64,000 nt of DNA from Nautiliales bacterium. Lineage in GTDB: Bacteria > Campylobacterota > Campylobacteria > Campylobacterales > JAADDX01. The notes under the pieces are model-generated. The model was given only the letters and a program-made list of their open reading frames with translations, had not been told where the DNA came from and did not search any database. The stretch lies in the NCBI GenBank assembly GCA_030826765.1, contig JAUUDM010000026.1:52687-116686 (forward strand), written 5' to 3'. This document shows positions 49,624 through 58,726 of this stretch, piece after piece. Position numbers and translations under genes: made by a program. The first letter of the stretch is position 1, and each line of letters starts with the position of its first letter.

Positions 49624-50538
49624 TTATTTCACCGGCACTGTAGCGACAATTTGTTCAATTATATCATCAGCGCTTATTTCATCAGCTTGGGCTTCATAAC
49701 TAAGAACAATTCTATGACGAAACACATCTTTTACCACACTTGCAATATCCACAGGAGTTACATAATCTCTACCACTCATATATGCAACCGCTTTACTTGC
49801 TTTATATAGACTGATTCCACTTCTTGGACTTGCCCCAAAATCAATATATTTATGCGTTATTCTCGTGGCATTTACTAAATCAACTATATATTTTGTAAGT
49901 TCATCATCAATATGTACATTTTTTACATCTTCTTGCATTTTAAAGATATCTTTTTTCTCACACACTGCATTTACTCTCTCAAACTTATCATCTGCACTTC
50001 TTTTGATTACTTCAAATTCTTCTTGGGGAGTATTATAACCTATTACCACTTTTAGCATAAATCTATCAAGCTGTGCTTCTGGAAGATTGTAAGTCCCTTC
50101 TTGTTCTACTGGATTTTGTGTAGCCATAACCAAAAAAGGCATATCAAGTCTGTAGTTTTCATCTGCAATTGTTATTTGCTTTTCTGCCATTGCTTCAAGC
50201 AAAGCTGACTGAACTTTAGCTGGAGCTCTATTTATTTCATCAGCTAAAACTAAATTAGCAAAAATAGGTCCTTTTTTTACTCTAAACTCTCCACTTTTTA
50301 TATCATAAATTTCTGTACCTATTATATCTGTTGGAAGTAAATCCGGAGTAAATTGAATTCTTTTAAAATCTAAATTTAAAACTTTTGCTAAAGTATTTAC
50401 TGTTAAAGTTTTAGCAAGCCCTGGCACACCTTCAAGTAAAATATGCCCATTTGTCAGAAGTCCAATAAGTAAAGCATCTACCATTTTATCTTGCCCTACT
50501 ATTACTTTTTTTATCTCTTTTTTAATATTATTTATCAT
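49624..50538 (-). CDS. MoxR-family AAA ATPase
   Basis: GHILLEGVPGLAKTLTVNTLA, FTPDLLPTDIIGTEIYD, ADEINRAPAKVQSALLEAMAEKQIT, MATQNPVEQEGTYNLPEAQLDRFMLK. Confidence 0.97.
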   Translation of the reverse strand: MINNIKKEIKKVIVGQDKMVDALLIGLLTNGHILLEGVPGLAKTLTVNTLAKVLNLDFKRIQFTPDLLPTDIIGTEIYDIKSGEFRVKKGPIFANLVLADEINRAPAKVQSALLEAMAEKQITIADENYRLDMPFLVMATQNPVEQEGTYNLPEAQLDRFMLKVVIGYNTPQEEFEVIKRSADDKFERVNAVCEKKDIFKMQEDVKNVHIDDELTKYIVDLVNATRITHKYIDFGASPRSGISLYKASKAVAYMSGRDYVTPVDIASVVKDVFRHRIVLSYEAQADEISADDIIEQIVATVPVK

Positions 50539-50593
50539 AAAAACTCCTATTTAATTATATACAAAATTATAAAGAATCTTTATGAATATAAAA

Positions 50594-52072
50594 TTAATCA
50601 TAAAATGTCACAATTCCTTTACCACTTCTTTTTGAAAAATACATAGCTTCATCTGCTTTTTTTATAAGTTCTTCAATACTATCTGCATTATCTGGATAAA
50701 TAGCAATACCAATACTTACATCTACTTTTACTCTAATATTATTATCTAAAATAATTGGTTTTGAAATTTCTTTTATAATTTTATTAGCAATTATTTTAAG
50801 ATTATCATATTTTACATATTCTACAAAGATTAAAAATTCATCACCACCAAGTCTCATAATAATATCATTTTCTCTAAATATTTTTTTTACTCTATTAGAT
50901 ACTTCAACTAAAACAATATCTCCAACTTCATGACCATAAGTGTCATTTATATATTTAAATCCATCTAAATCCATAAAAAATAGAGCTAATTTGCTTTTAG
51001 TTCTATCAATTCTTGCTTTAATAATTGGAGATATTTCAGTTAAAAATTCTCTATTATAAAGATTAGTTAATTTATCTTTTATTGACTTAGAAAATAATTT
51101 TTTTTGTTCTTTATGAAATAAAAACAGAGTATAAAATAAAAATACAACTAGTAATATACCTATAATTAATTGAAATAAAAATTTAATCCATAAAGAGTGT
51201 TGTAAATTCTCTATAATTTTATTATTTAATTCAGACATTTCTAAAACAACCTGATTTAACATATTAATTTTAGTAGTAATAAGATTATAAAAATTTAAAG
51301 CATTTATTCTAAAGTTTTTATCTTTATTAAGTGCAATTTGCTCTATTTTTTTTACTTCTTTAAATATTTTACTATTTTTTAAGCCATCAAACTTATTTTT
51401 TATTTCTTTATTCGTTAATTCTATTGAGAGTTTAAAAAGAAGTTTTTGCTCTGATAATAAATTTACATACAAAACATACAATGGTTTATTCCATTTATCC
51501 TCTGAAAAAGTTCCAGATAAAACCGCTCTTTCTATACCAACTCTCTCTTTTGCTCTTTCAAAATTTACATATGAAGAAAAACTTCTTACTATTTGTGCAT
51601 TATTAGCAAGTAATACAACTTTTCCCATGCTATCAAGTAAACTTTTATTCATTTTACTATAAAAATTTATCTCTTTTTCTAAACTTATTTCATTATTCAA
51701 AACTTCTTTTCTCATTCTTTCTAAATTGTTTATATAAATCTTTACATTTTGTATAGGTATTTTACTATAATTACGACTTGCAATCATAAATCTATGTATA
51801 GCTTTATCTGTAAGTTCTATTTTTTTTAAATATAATTTTTTAAATTCTTTAGAGGGCTTACCTAAATATCCAGCTCCTGCCCCTCTTTCTTGTTGAGTCC
51901 TATGTAAAACTTCACTTATTGCATTTGAAAAATTATTTGTTTTTTTCATCTGATTTAAATTATAATTTTTATTATATAAATCAATAGAAATTATAATAAT
52001 TTGAATAAAAACAACTACAATTAATATAAAAGCACTTATTTCTATAAGTCTATTTCTATATTTTGTCTTCAT
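50594..52072 (-). CDS. membrane diguanylate cyclase with NIT (nitrate/nitrite-sensing-type) periplasmic domain
   Basis: HRTQQERGAGAGYLG and FERAKERVGIERAVLSGTFSEDKW NIT-like motifs between TMs; FFMDLDGFKYINDTYGHEVGD, RENDIIMRLGGDEF. Confidence 0.88.
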   Translation of the reverse strand: MKTKYRNRLIEISAFILIVVVFIQIIIISIDLYNKNYNLNQMKKTNNFSNAISEVLHRTQQERGAGAGYLGKPSKEFKKLYLKKIELTDKAIHRFMIASRNYSKIPIQNVKIYINNLERMRKEVLNNEISLEKEINFYSKMNKSLLDSMGKVVLLANNAQIVRSFSSYVNFERAKERVGIERAVLSGTFSEDKWNKPLYVLYVNLLSEQKLLFKLSIELTNKEIKNKFDGLKNSKIFKEVKKIEQIALNKDKNFRINALNFYNLITTKINMLNQVVLEMSELNNKIIENLQHSLWIKFLFQLIIGILLVVFLFYTLFLFHKEQKKLFSKSIKDKLTNLYNREFLTEISPIIKARIDRTKSKLALFFMDLDGFKYINDTYGHEVGDIVLVEVSNRVKKIFRENDIIMRLGGDEFLIFVEYVKYDNLKIIANKIIKEISKPIILDNNIRVKVDVSIGIAIYPDNADSIEELIKKADEAMYFSKRSGKGIVTFYD

Positions 52073-53981
52073 TTTCTATAATTTCACCTTTTATTTTAGT
52101 AGTAGCCAAATTAACATTCACTATTTTTACATTAACTTTTTCAAAAAGTTCAACTTTTTTACGATTTAAAAATATTCTTGCCCCCACAATTTCATCTTCT
52201 ATTTTTGCAATTGGTGGCTCTTTTGTATCTACTACAACTGCTTTAACAATTTGACCTACTCTTTCATTTGCCCATCTTGCAAATTTTCTATCATAAAAAT
52301 CCCATTCTATTTTCATAGCTTCTCTTTCTAATTCAGAAATTTTTACAACTAAACTTTCTATATTTCTTAAAATAAATTCTCTAAACTTTTGATTATTATG
52401 TATAATTGATTTAAGTAATCTATGTAAAGTCAAATCAGAATATCTTCTAATTGGTGAAGTAAAATGAGTATATTTTTCAAATCCAAGTGCAAAATGTCCA
52501 CTATTATGTGCTTCATATTTAGCTTGTTGTTGAGTTTTAATTATCATTTTATCTACATATTTTTCTATTCCTAAATCTTTTGATTTTTTTTGAACTTCTT
52601 TTAAAGTTTGGATAACATTATCTTTGTGATTTACATCTATTCCAAATGGTAATAAATTATTTAATAATGTCTGAACATCTTTTCTTTGTGGTTCATTATG
52701 AACCCTAAAAATACCAAAATCAATCATTTTAGCAGCAGCTTTATTAGCTAAAAGCATACAATCTTCAATCAAACCATGCGATGGAGTTTCACTTTCTATT
52801 TGAACTTTTTTCAGTTTTCCATTTTCATCTAAACTCATTTTAATTTCATCACTAAAAAATTCAAGACCTTTTTGAAGTCTTTCATGTTTTAACTGTTTTG
52901 TAATTTCAAATAAAGGTAAAAGCCATTTTAAAATCTCTTCATCAATTTTATCTTTTGGACTTTCACCTTCTAAAAATTTATCAATTGTTTCATAAGAATA
53001 TTTTCTTTTTGAATTTATAATAGACTCAATTAATTCTTCTTTTATCACATTATTATTTTTATCAAAAGTTATTTTAAAAGTTAAAGCTAATCTATCTTCA
53101 TTTTCTTTAAGTGAACATATATTCTCACTTAAAGCTCTTGGAAGCATCGGTATAGATTTATGAGGAAAATAGATACTAAATCCTCTTTTCTGAGCTTCTT
53201 TATCTATAACTCCATTTAAATAAACATATTCACTAACATCTGCAATAGCCACATATAAAGTTCTATTTTCTTTATCATAATAAATAGCATCATCATGATC
53301 TTTTGCAGTTTCAGGGTCAATTGTACAAAAAGATAAATGAGTCAAATCTTCTCTTGCATATAAACTTTTATCTACATAATCTCCAAAACTTAAAGCTTCA
53401 TTTATAGCTTGTTTAGGAAATTCTTCTTTTCTATCATAAAGAGCTAAAGAAATCTTTTCATCAACTTTAGGGTCATCCAAAACTCCTAAAACTTCTTCTA
53501 TTTCATAAGTATAAGCATTCAGTTTAAATACAGAATGCTCTGGCAGTTTTTTAAGTTGTTTTGGTTTTATATTTGTTTTTATTTCTTTCCCTGTTTTAAT
53601 ATTTATAATAACAGGCTCTTTTTCTAATAAAAGATATCCTACTATTGTCTCAAATGCTTTTTTAAGAAGTAAAACTACCTTTGCTTTTGGACGAGAATTT
53701 CTATTGAAATATCTTTTTGCTAAAACTAAATCACCTTTTTTTGCACCATTTAAATCTTCTGGTTCAATTAATAAATCTTTTTTACCAGTATGTGGAGTAA
53801 GAAACCCTACTCCTTTTGAATTTATATCAATAGTCCCTATTAAATAATCACTTGTTAATTTTAAAGTTTTTTTACCTTTTAAAGCTTTTATTGATATCAA
53901 ATAATCTACTAAATCTTTATAAGTTTTAGGAATATCTTTACGATAAATTCCCTTAGTAAGTTGAGTTATAAATTGAATCAT
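52056..53981 (-). CDS. rnr: ribonuclease R (RNB family)
   Basis: TIDPETAKDHDDAIYYD, RGFSIYFPHKSIPMLPRALSENICSLKENEDRLALT, HFALGFEKYTHFTSPIRRYSDLTLHRLL. Confidence 0.95.
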   Translation of the reverse strand: MIQFITQLTKGIYRKDIPKTYKDLVDYLISIKALKGKKTLKLTSDYLIGTIDINSKGVGFLTPHTGKKDLLIEPEDLNGAKKGDLVLAKRYFNRNSRPKAKVVLLLKKAFETIVGYLLLEKEPVIINIKTGKEIKTNIKPKQLKKLPEHSVFKLNAYTYEIEEVLGVLDDPKVDEKISLALYDRKEEFPKQAINEALSFGDYVDKSLYAREDLTHLSFCTIDPETAKDHDDAIYYDKENRTLYVAIADVSEYVYLNGVIDKEAQKRGFSIYFPHKSIPMLPRALSENICSLKENEDRLALTFKITFDKNNNVIKEELIESIINSKRKYSYETIDKFLEGESPKDKIDEEILKWLLPLFEITKQLKHERLQKGLEFFSDEIKMSLDENGKLKKVQIESETPSHGLIEDCMLLANKAAAKMIDFGIFRVHNEPQRKDVQTLLNNLLPFGIDVNHKDNVIQTLKEVQKKSKDLGIEKYVDKMIIKTQQQAKYEAHNSGHFALGFEKYTHFTSPIRRYSDLTLHRLLKSIIHNNQKFREFILRNIESLVVKISELEREAMKIEWDFYDRKFARWANERVGQIVKAVVVDTKEPPIAKIEDEIVGARIFLNRKKVELFEKVNVKIVNVNLATTKIKGEIIENEDKI

Positions 53982-54769
53982 TTAATAGTATTAATTGCTT
54001 CATTTAAATCATCAATATTTAAATTATATTTTTCAGCAATTTCTATACCTTTAGCTATATTTTCATCACTTAAAGGATTAAATAAATCAACTGCCGTGTA
54101 AGCTACTGCCAATGGAGCTGAATATTCAATATTATCTTCAGCATTTTCTAGATTATTAGTAAATTTAATAGCATTTACAAGTGTATTATCAAATTTCCAA
54201 TAACTAAACATTTCAGCTGTTACTTCTAATGTATCAGTATCTAAATATTCTCTCTCAAGCTCTGTTCTATCTTCACTTGCTAGTCTTTCTCTAAATTCTT
54301 CTGCTAATCCTTCTGCAATAAGAATAGAAGAAATAATAACCGCTCCAATTTCAAGTAAAAATGACGCTGTTGAAAGAATATCAAGTTTACTTCTATCTCT
54401 TTTATACCAATTAACAACTAAAGCATTTTGGAGTTGTGAAACTGATACAAATTTATTCTCACTTACACCATAAGCACTTAAATCTATTTTCATAGAACTT
54501 TTAACAGCTGATGAAACTGCAAAACCTTTAACTGTACTCATTCCAAACAGACTAACTGCTTGATCAACAGTTTTAATTTGACGACTAAATCCGTATAATG
54601 GAGAATTTGCTGCTTTTAATAAATTTGCTGTTAACATTGGATCTTCTTTTACTACTTTTATCAAATCTCCTATACTACCATCTGGGTCTGATACTATTTT
54701 TTGAATTTCCATTACACTTTTTGGAAGTGGTGGAAGAGATTTAATTTTTTTTAATATATTTTCATTCAT
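53978..54769 (-). CDS. HDOD domain protein
   Basis: IKSLPPLPKSVMEIQKIVSDPDGSIGDLIKVVKEDPMLTANLLKAANSPLYGF. Confidence 0.92.
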   Translation of the reverse strand: MNENILKKIKSLPPLPKSVMEIQKIVSDPDGSIGDLIKVVKEDPMLTANLLKAANSPLYGFSRQIKTVDQAVSLFGMSTVKGFAVSSAVKSSMKIDLSAYGVSENKFVSVSQLQNALVVNWYKRDRSKLDILSTASFLLEIGAVIISSILIAEGLAEEFRERLASEDRTELEREYLDTDTLEVTAEMFSYWKFDNTLVNAIKFTNNLENAEDNIEYSAPLAVAYTAVDLFNPLSDENIAKGIEIAEKYNLNIDDLNEAINTIK

Positions 54770-55554
54770 TTAATACTCCTTACATATGTTTCTATTTGTT
54801 GATTTGAACCATAAATTTTCAGATAAGAATCTAATAATTGTTTAGCTTCTTTATTTTTTCCTAATTTTACCAAACTTTTAGAATAAAGTAACCAACTTTG
54901 TTTATCTTTTGGATTTATATTATTAGCTTTTTTAGACCATTCTATACAATTATCATATTTTTTTTGATTATAATATATACTTGCTATTTTTATAGCTGTT
55001 TCATATTCTGGAAATAATTTATAATTATTTAATAATTCTTTTAATGAATATTTACTTTTACTAACTTTAATTACTATTTTAGGTTCTTTAATTTTTAAAG
55101 GCTTTGTTATATTATGAGCTGTATATGACATTATAGAATTTTTATTTTTTTCCGACACTTTTATTGATATAATATCAACATCAGGAATCATAGGATTTAA
55201 ACTTAATTTACTTATTTTATTACTCTTTTTAGTAAGATTTATATCAGATTTTGTTACATTTTTTTCTACTTTTTTTGTAATATTCATTTCAGATTTAACT
55301 ATGCTATTATGTTTTATTTTAGAAAGATTGTGTTCAGGCTTTATTATATTTACATTTTTTTTAGAAATATTTATTTCAGATTTAATATTATTTGTTATAT
55401 GCTTTTTATCTGTATAAATTTTGTTATTAACATAATAAAAAAAATAGACTATAATAATTAAAATAATTAAAATAAATAAAATAAATAAATAAATAAAATA
55501 TTTTTTCCTTTTTCTTTTATAATAAAGTTTTTCTAATTGGTCATAATTATACAT
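54766..55554 (-). CDS. membrane TPR protein, MshN-like by position
   Basis: N-terminal TM, K/N/I-rich repeat linker, C-terminal TPR-like KKYDNCIEWSKKANNINPKDKQSWLLYSKSLVKLGKNKEAKQLLDSYL. Confidence 0.7.
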   Translation of the reverse strand: MYNYDQLEKLYYKRKRKKYFIYLFILFILIILIIIVYFFYYVNNKIYTDKKHITNNIKSEINISKKNVNIIKPEHNLSKIKHNSIVKSEMNITKKVEKNVTKSDINLTKKSNKISKLSLNPMIPDVDIISIKVSEKNKNSIMSYTAHNITKPLKIKEPKIVIKVSKSKYSLKELLNNYKLFPEYETAIKIASIYYNQKKYDNCIEWSKKANNINPKDKQSWLLYSKSLVKLGKNKEAKQLLDSYLKIYGSNQQIETYVRSIK

Positions 55555-56281
55555 GAATCTCCTTTATAAATATATTAGCCATTTCTATATATTTATTATC
55601 TATATTGCTTTTATTAACTTTAGTAGGATCCTTTTTATAAAAATAATTTATAATATCAAAAGTTCTATAAATAAGCTGATTAATTTCTCTTAAATTACCA
55701 TGTGTTAATTTATAAATAAGTTTATAATTTGATTTTGTAAACATTCTTTCTATTTGTTCAAATCCATGTTGATGTAGTTTAGAAGAAATAAAAAATATCA
55801 TATCATCATATGAACAAGGAGTAATATTCAAAATATAACTAATTCTTGAACTAAAATGTTTTTTTGTAAATAATTTTTTTGCTTCTTCCTCATGTGTTGC
55901 TAAAATTATTGTATAATTACCATTATCTGCACACATTCTTATAGTTTCAATTTTTTCCAAACTAAGTGTTTGAGCTTCATCTATAAATATAACTGTATAT
56001 TGTTGATTATTTGGTATCTTTAATAAATTATTTAAAGTTTCTTCCTCTTCTATAGGATTAGAAATAAAGTACAATTTAGCATCTATATCTTTTTCTTGTA
56101 AAGTAGTATATACTTTTTGCATTAAAAAAGTTTTTCCACTACCTGCTTCTCCATATAAAAGAATCATTTTTTCTTTTTCAGATACAGCATACATCATATC
56201 TATCTCTAATTTTTTAGATAAAGGTATATAAAGTGATATATCAACTCTATCTCTAAAAATATCTTTTGCTTTATTAAACAT
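55547..56281 (-). CDS. ExeA/MshM-like AAA ATPase
   Basis: MILLYGEAGSGKTFLMQKVY, VIFIDEAQTLSLEKIETIR, GNLREINQLIYRTF. Confidence 0.82.
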   Translation of the reverse strand: MFNKAKDIFRDRVDISLYIPLSKKLEIDMMYAVSEKEKMILLYGEAGSGKTFLMQKVYTTLQEKDIDAKLYFISNPIEEEETLNNLLKIPNNQQYTVIFIDEAQTLSLEKIETIRMCADNGNYTIILATHEEEAKKLFTKKHFSSRISYILNITPCSYDDMIFFISSKLHQHGFEQIERMFTKSNYKLIYKLTHGNLREINQLIYRTFDIINYFYKKDPTKVNKSNIDNKYIEMANIFIKEIHV

Positions 56282-56283
56282 TT

Positions 56284-57690
56284 TTAATATCCTAAATCCT
56301 TAATAGTTATTTTTTTATTTTCTTTAACAATATGTGGTGTTACCACAAATACTAATTCTACTTTATCAGAAATTTGTGTTTTTGAAGAAAACAAATATTT
56401 AACGACTGGTATTTCTTTTAATACAGGAACTCCATTTTCTTGTAATGAATTTTGACTTGTTATAAGTCCTCCCAATACTAATGTATCTCCATCCTTAATC
56501 CTAACAACCGTACTCATTTTATTTTCACTTGTATCTGGTGGTAAATCTTTTCTATTAGGATTATTTAATTGTGTTCTATCTCTAAAAGATGAAACAGTAG
56601 GATTAATTCTTAATATAATATTACCACTTTCACTTATTTCTGGTGTTATATCCAATAATATACCAATAAATTCACTTTTATTAGTATATTCAGCTGGTTG
56701 TGTATTACCAGCTTGATCTACATATGAAGCTTTTATCAAAGAGTTATAATTAATTGTATCTCCAACACTAATTATCGCTTTTTGATTATTCAGCGCTACT
56801 ATTTTTGGATTTGATACTGAATTTACATTTCCTTGAGTAGCTAAAAAATTTAAAAGACCTGAAACATTAAATAAAGATTTACTAAATATTGAGCTACTAC
56901 CTACTATATTTGCAGAACGTAAAGGAGTACTTTCAGGAGAGTCTGTAGAACCTAAACTTATATTTAGATTAGACCAGTTAATTCCTGTTTGTTTTCCTTT
57001 TTTCAAATGAACTTCATAAATTCTAACATCTATCATGATTTGTTTATGTAATCTTGTATTTAATTTATTTATATAACTTTGAATTTTTAATAACTGCTTT
57101 TTAGTAGCTGTTACAGTTACTAACCCTGCATTTTTATCTATAATAGGAAGAGATGCTTTATATTCACTATCAGAATTTAAAATATTATTTAAATTTTCTG
57201 CAAGAGTAGACCAAAAATCAAATTTATATTCAGAATTTACTGAATTTTCATCACTTGAACTACTTGATGTAGTCGAATTACTTGAATCACTTGAGCCTGA
57301 TGAAGAAGCAGAAAAATTAGCATTACCACTTCTTGTAGATGGAATATAATCTATTATAAAAGTTTTTGTTTTAATATATGAAATATGTAATATATTATGT
57401 TTTATATTATAAAAAAAGTTATTATTAGTAATTAATAAATCTAAAATTTGTAAAAAACTATAATTTTTTACACGAATTCCACTAACTTTTATTGTATTAA
57501 GTTTTGATTTAGCTAAAAAATCATCATATACTATATTTATATTACAACTATTTAATGAAATTTCTTTTAATATAGAAATTAAAGATATTTTTTCATTATT
57601 AGGTACTGAAAAAGTAAATAATTTAGACCCACAAATTTTACCCCAACTTATAATAGTTAACAAAATAAATACTATAAAATATTTTTTCAT
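56284..57690 (-). CDS. secretin, MshL/PilQ/GspD family
   Basis: FIIDYIPSTRSGNANFS, Ser-rich linker, GLLNFLATQGNVNSVSNPKIVALNNQKAIISVGDTINY, VVRIKDGDTLVLGGLITSQNSLQENGVPVLKEIPVVKYLF. Confidence 0.93.
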   Translation of the reverse strand: MKKYFIVFILLTIISWGKICGSKLFTFSVPNNEKISLISILKEISLNSCNINIVYDDFLAKSKLNTIKVSGIRVKNYSFLQILDLLITNNNFFYNIKHNILHISYIKTKTFIIDYIPSTRSGNANFSASSSGSSDSSNSTTSSSSSDENSVNSEYKFDFWSTLAENLNNILNSDSEYKASLPIIDKNAGLVTVTATKKQLLKIQSYINKLNTRLHKQIMIDVRIYEVHLKKGKQTGINWSNLNISLGSTDSPESTPLRSANIVGSSSIFSKSLFNVSGLLNFLATQGNVNSVSNPKIVALNNQKAIISVGDTINYNSLIKASYVDQAGNTQPAEYTNKSEFIGILLDITPEISESGNIILRINPTVSSFRDRTQLNNPNRKDLPPDTSENKMSTVVRIKDGDTLVLGGLITSQNSLQENGVPVLKEIPVVKYLFSSKTQISDKVELVFVVTPHIVKENKKITIKDLGY

Positions 57691-58109
57691 TTAGATACCT
57701 TTAAATTTAACGGACTTTTTCTAATATTTACAGGAACTACTTCTATTTCATTTTCATGTTTAAATAAAACAGTATTTTTTGTAATTGAAATTAATTTATA
57801 ATTTTCCAAACTTTCTCCAATTTTTATCCATTTTGTTGTCTTTTTACGAATATTACTAAAATTTAAAAGTACTTTATTATTCAAAATAGCTAAAATTTTT
57901 AATTTAGATTTTGGTTTATTAACTTGTAACTTTTTTCTATTAATTCTTGTAATAATTTTTTTATGTGGAACATAAAAAGGGTTATAAAAAGAAGAATCAA
58001 ATGGTAAAGAATAATTTAATATATCATTTACATAATTTTCATATATTTTATAATTAACATTAGCAAAAACTATATTCAAACCTAATAAAAATAAAAATAT
58101 TTTTTTCAT
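57687..58109 (-). CDS. MshK/PilP-like periplasmic protein
   Basis: signal-like N-terminus, IRKKTTKWIKIGESLENYKLISITKNTVLFKHENEIEVVPV pilotin/PilP-like segment, position between PilO-like and secretin genes. Confidence 0.65.
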   Translation of the reverse strand: MKKIFLFLLGLNIVFANVNYKIYENYVNDILNYSLPFDSSFYNPFYVPHKKIITRINRKKLQVNKPKSKLKILAILNNKVLLNFSNIRKKTTKWIKIGESLENYKLISITKNTVLFKHENEIEVVPVNIRKSPLNLKVSK

Positions 58110-58726
58110 AACTCAGCCCCATATATATCAATGGTTAAATAATTTATTTTTCCATCTGTTTTCAAAGATTTTATTTTAACAAAATCTTTTCTTGCTTCAA
58201 AGCTATTCATTAATTTTACAACATTTTTAAAATTACCAATAACTTGCAAACTAATTTGCATTTTTAGATTTACTAATTGATTATTAGTTTTCTTATTATT
58301 TAAAAAGAGAATATTATCTAATTTTAATAATAATAAATTACTATCTTTTACATATTTAGGAATTTTATTATAAATCTCAGCCCATCTCTTTAAATCAAAA
58401 ATTAAAAATTTTACTTTATTTAATAATTTTTTCATAACAATTTCTGTTTGTTCTAATTTTTTTATTTTTATTTTTAATATTCTTCTTTTTTTTGTAATAT
58501 TTATAATAGAATTTTTAAGTCTAGTAATATGAATTTGTTTAGAATTGATTGCTTTATTTAATTGTCTATTTTTATGTAAAGCATTATTAAACATATCATT
58601 TGTAATAGGAAATATAAAATAATAAACAATAAATCCTATTATAAGAATCGGGAAAAAAAAGGTTAATTTTTGCTCAGTTTCCTTCTGAGAATCAAAAAAA
58701 GCATCTAATTTATCTAAAATTTTCAT
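58106..58726 (-). CDS. MshJ/PilO-like protein
   Basis: single TM then coiled coil, LKMQISLQVIGNFKNVVKLMNSFEARKDFVKIKSLKT. Confidence 0.75.
   Translation of the reverse strand: MKILDKLDAFFDSQKETEQKLTFFFPILIIGFIVYYFIFPITNDMFNNALHKNRQLNKAINSKQIHITRLKNSIINITKKRRILKIKIKKLEQTEIVMKKLLNKVKFLIFDLKRWAEIYNKIPKYVKDSNLLLLKLDNILFLNNKKTNNQLVNLKMQISLQVIGNFKNVVKLMNSFEARKDFVKIKSLKTDGKINYLTIDIYGAEL

Noticed and set aside
55441-55510. (AAAT)n-like simple repeat tract considered as a phase-variable locus
   Set aside because: Interrupted, short, and explained by the Ile/Leu/Phe-rich TM coding sequence in a very AT-rich genome
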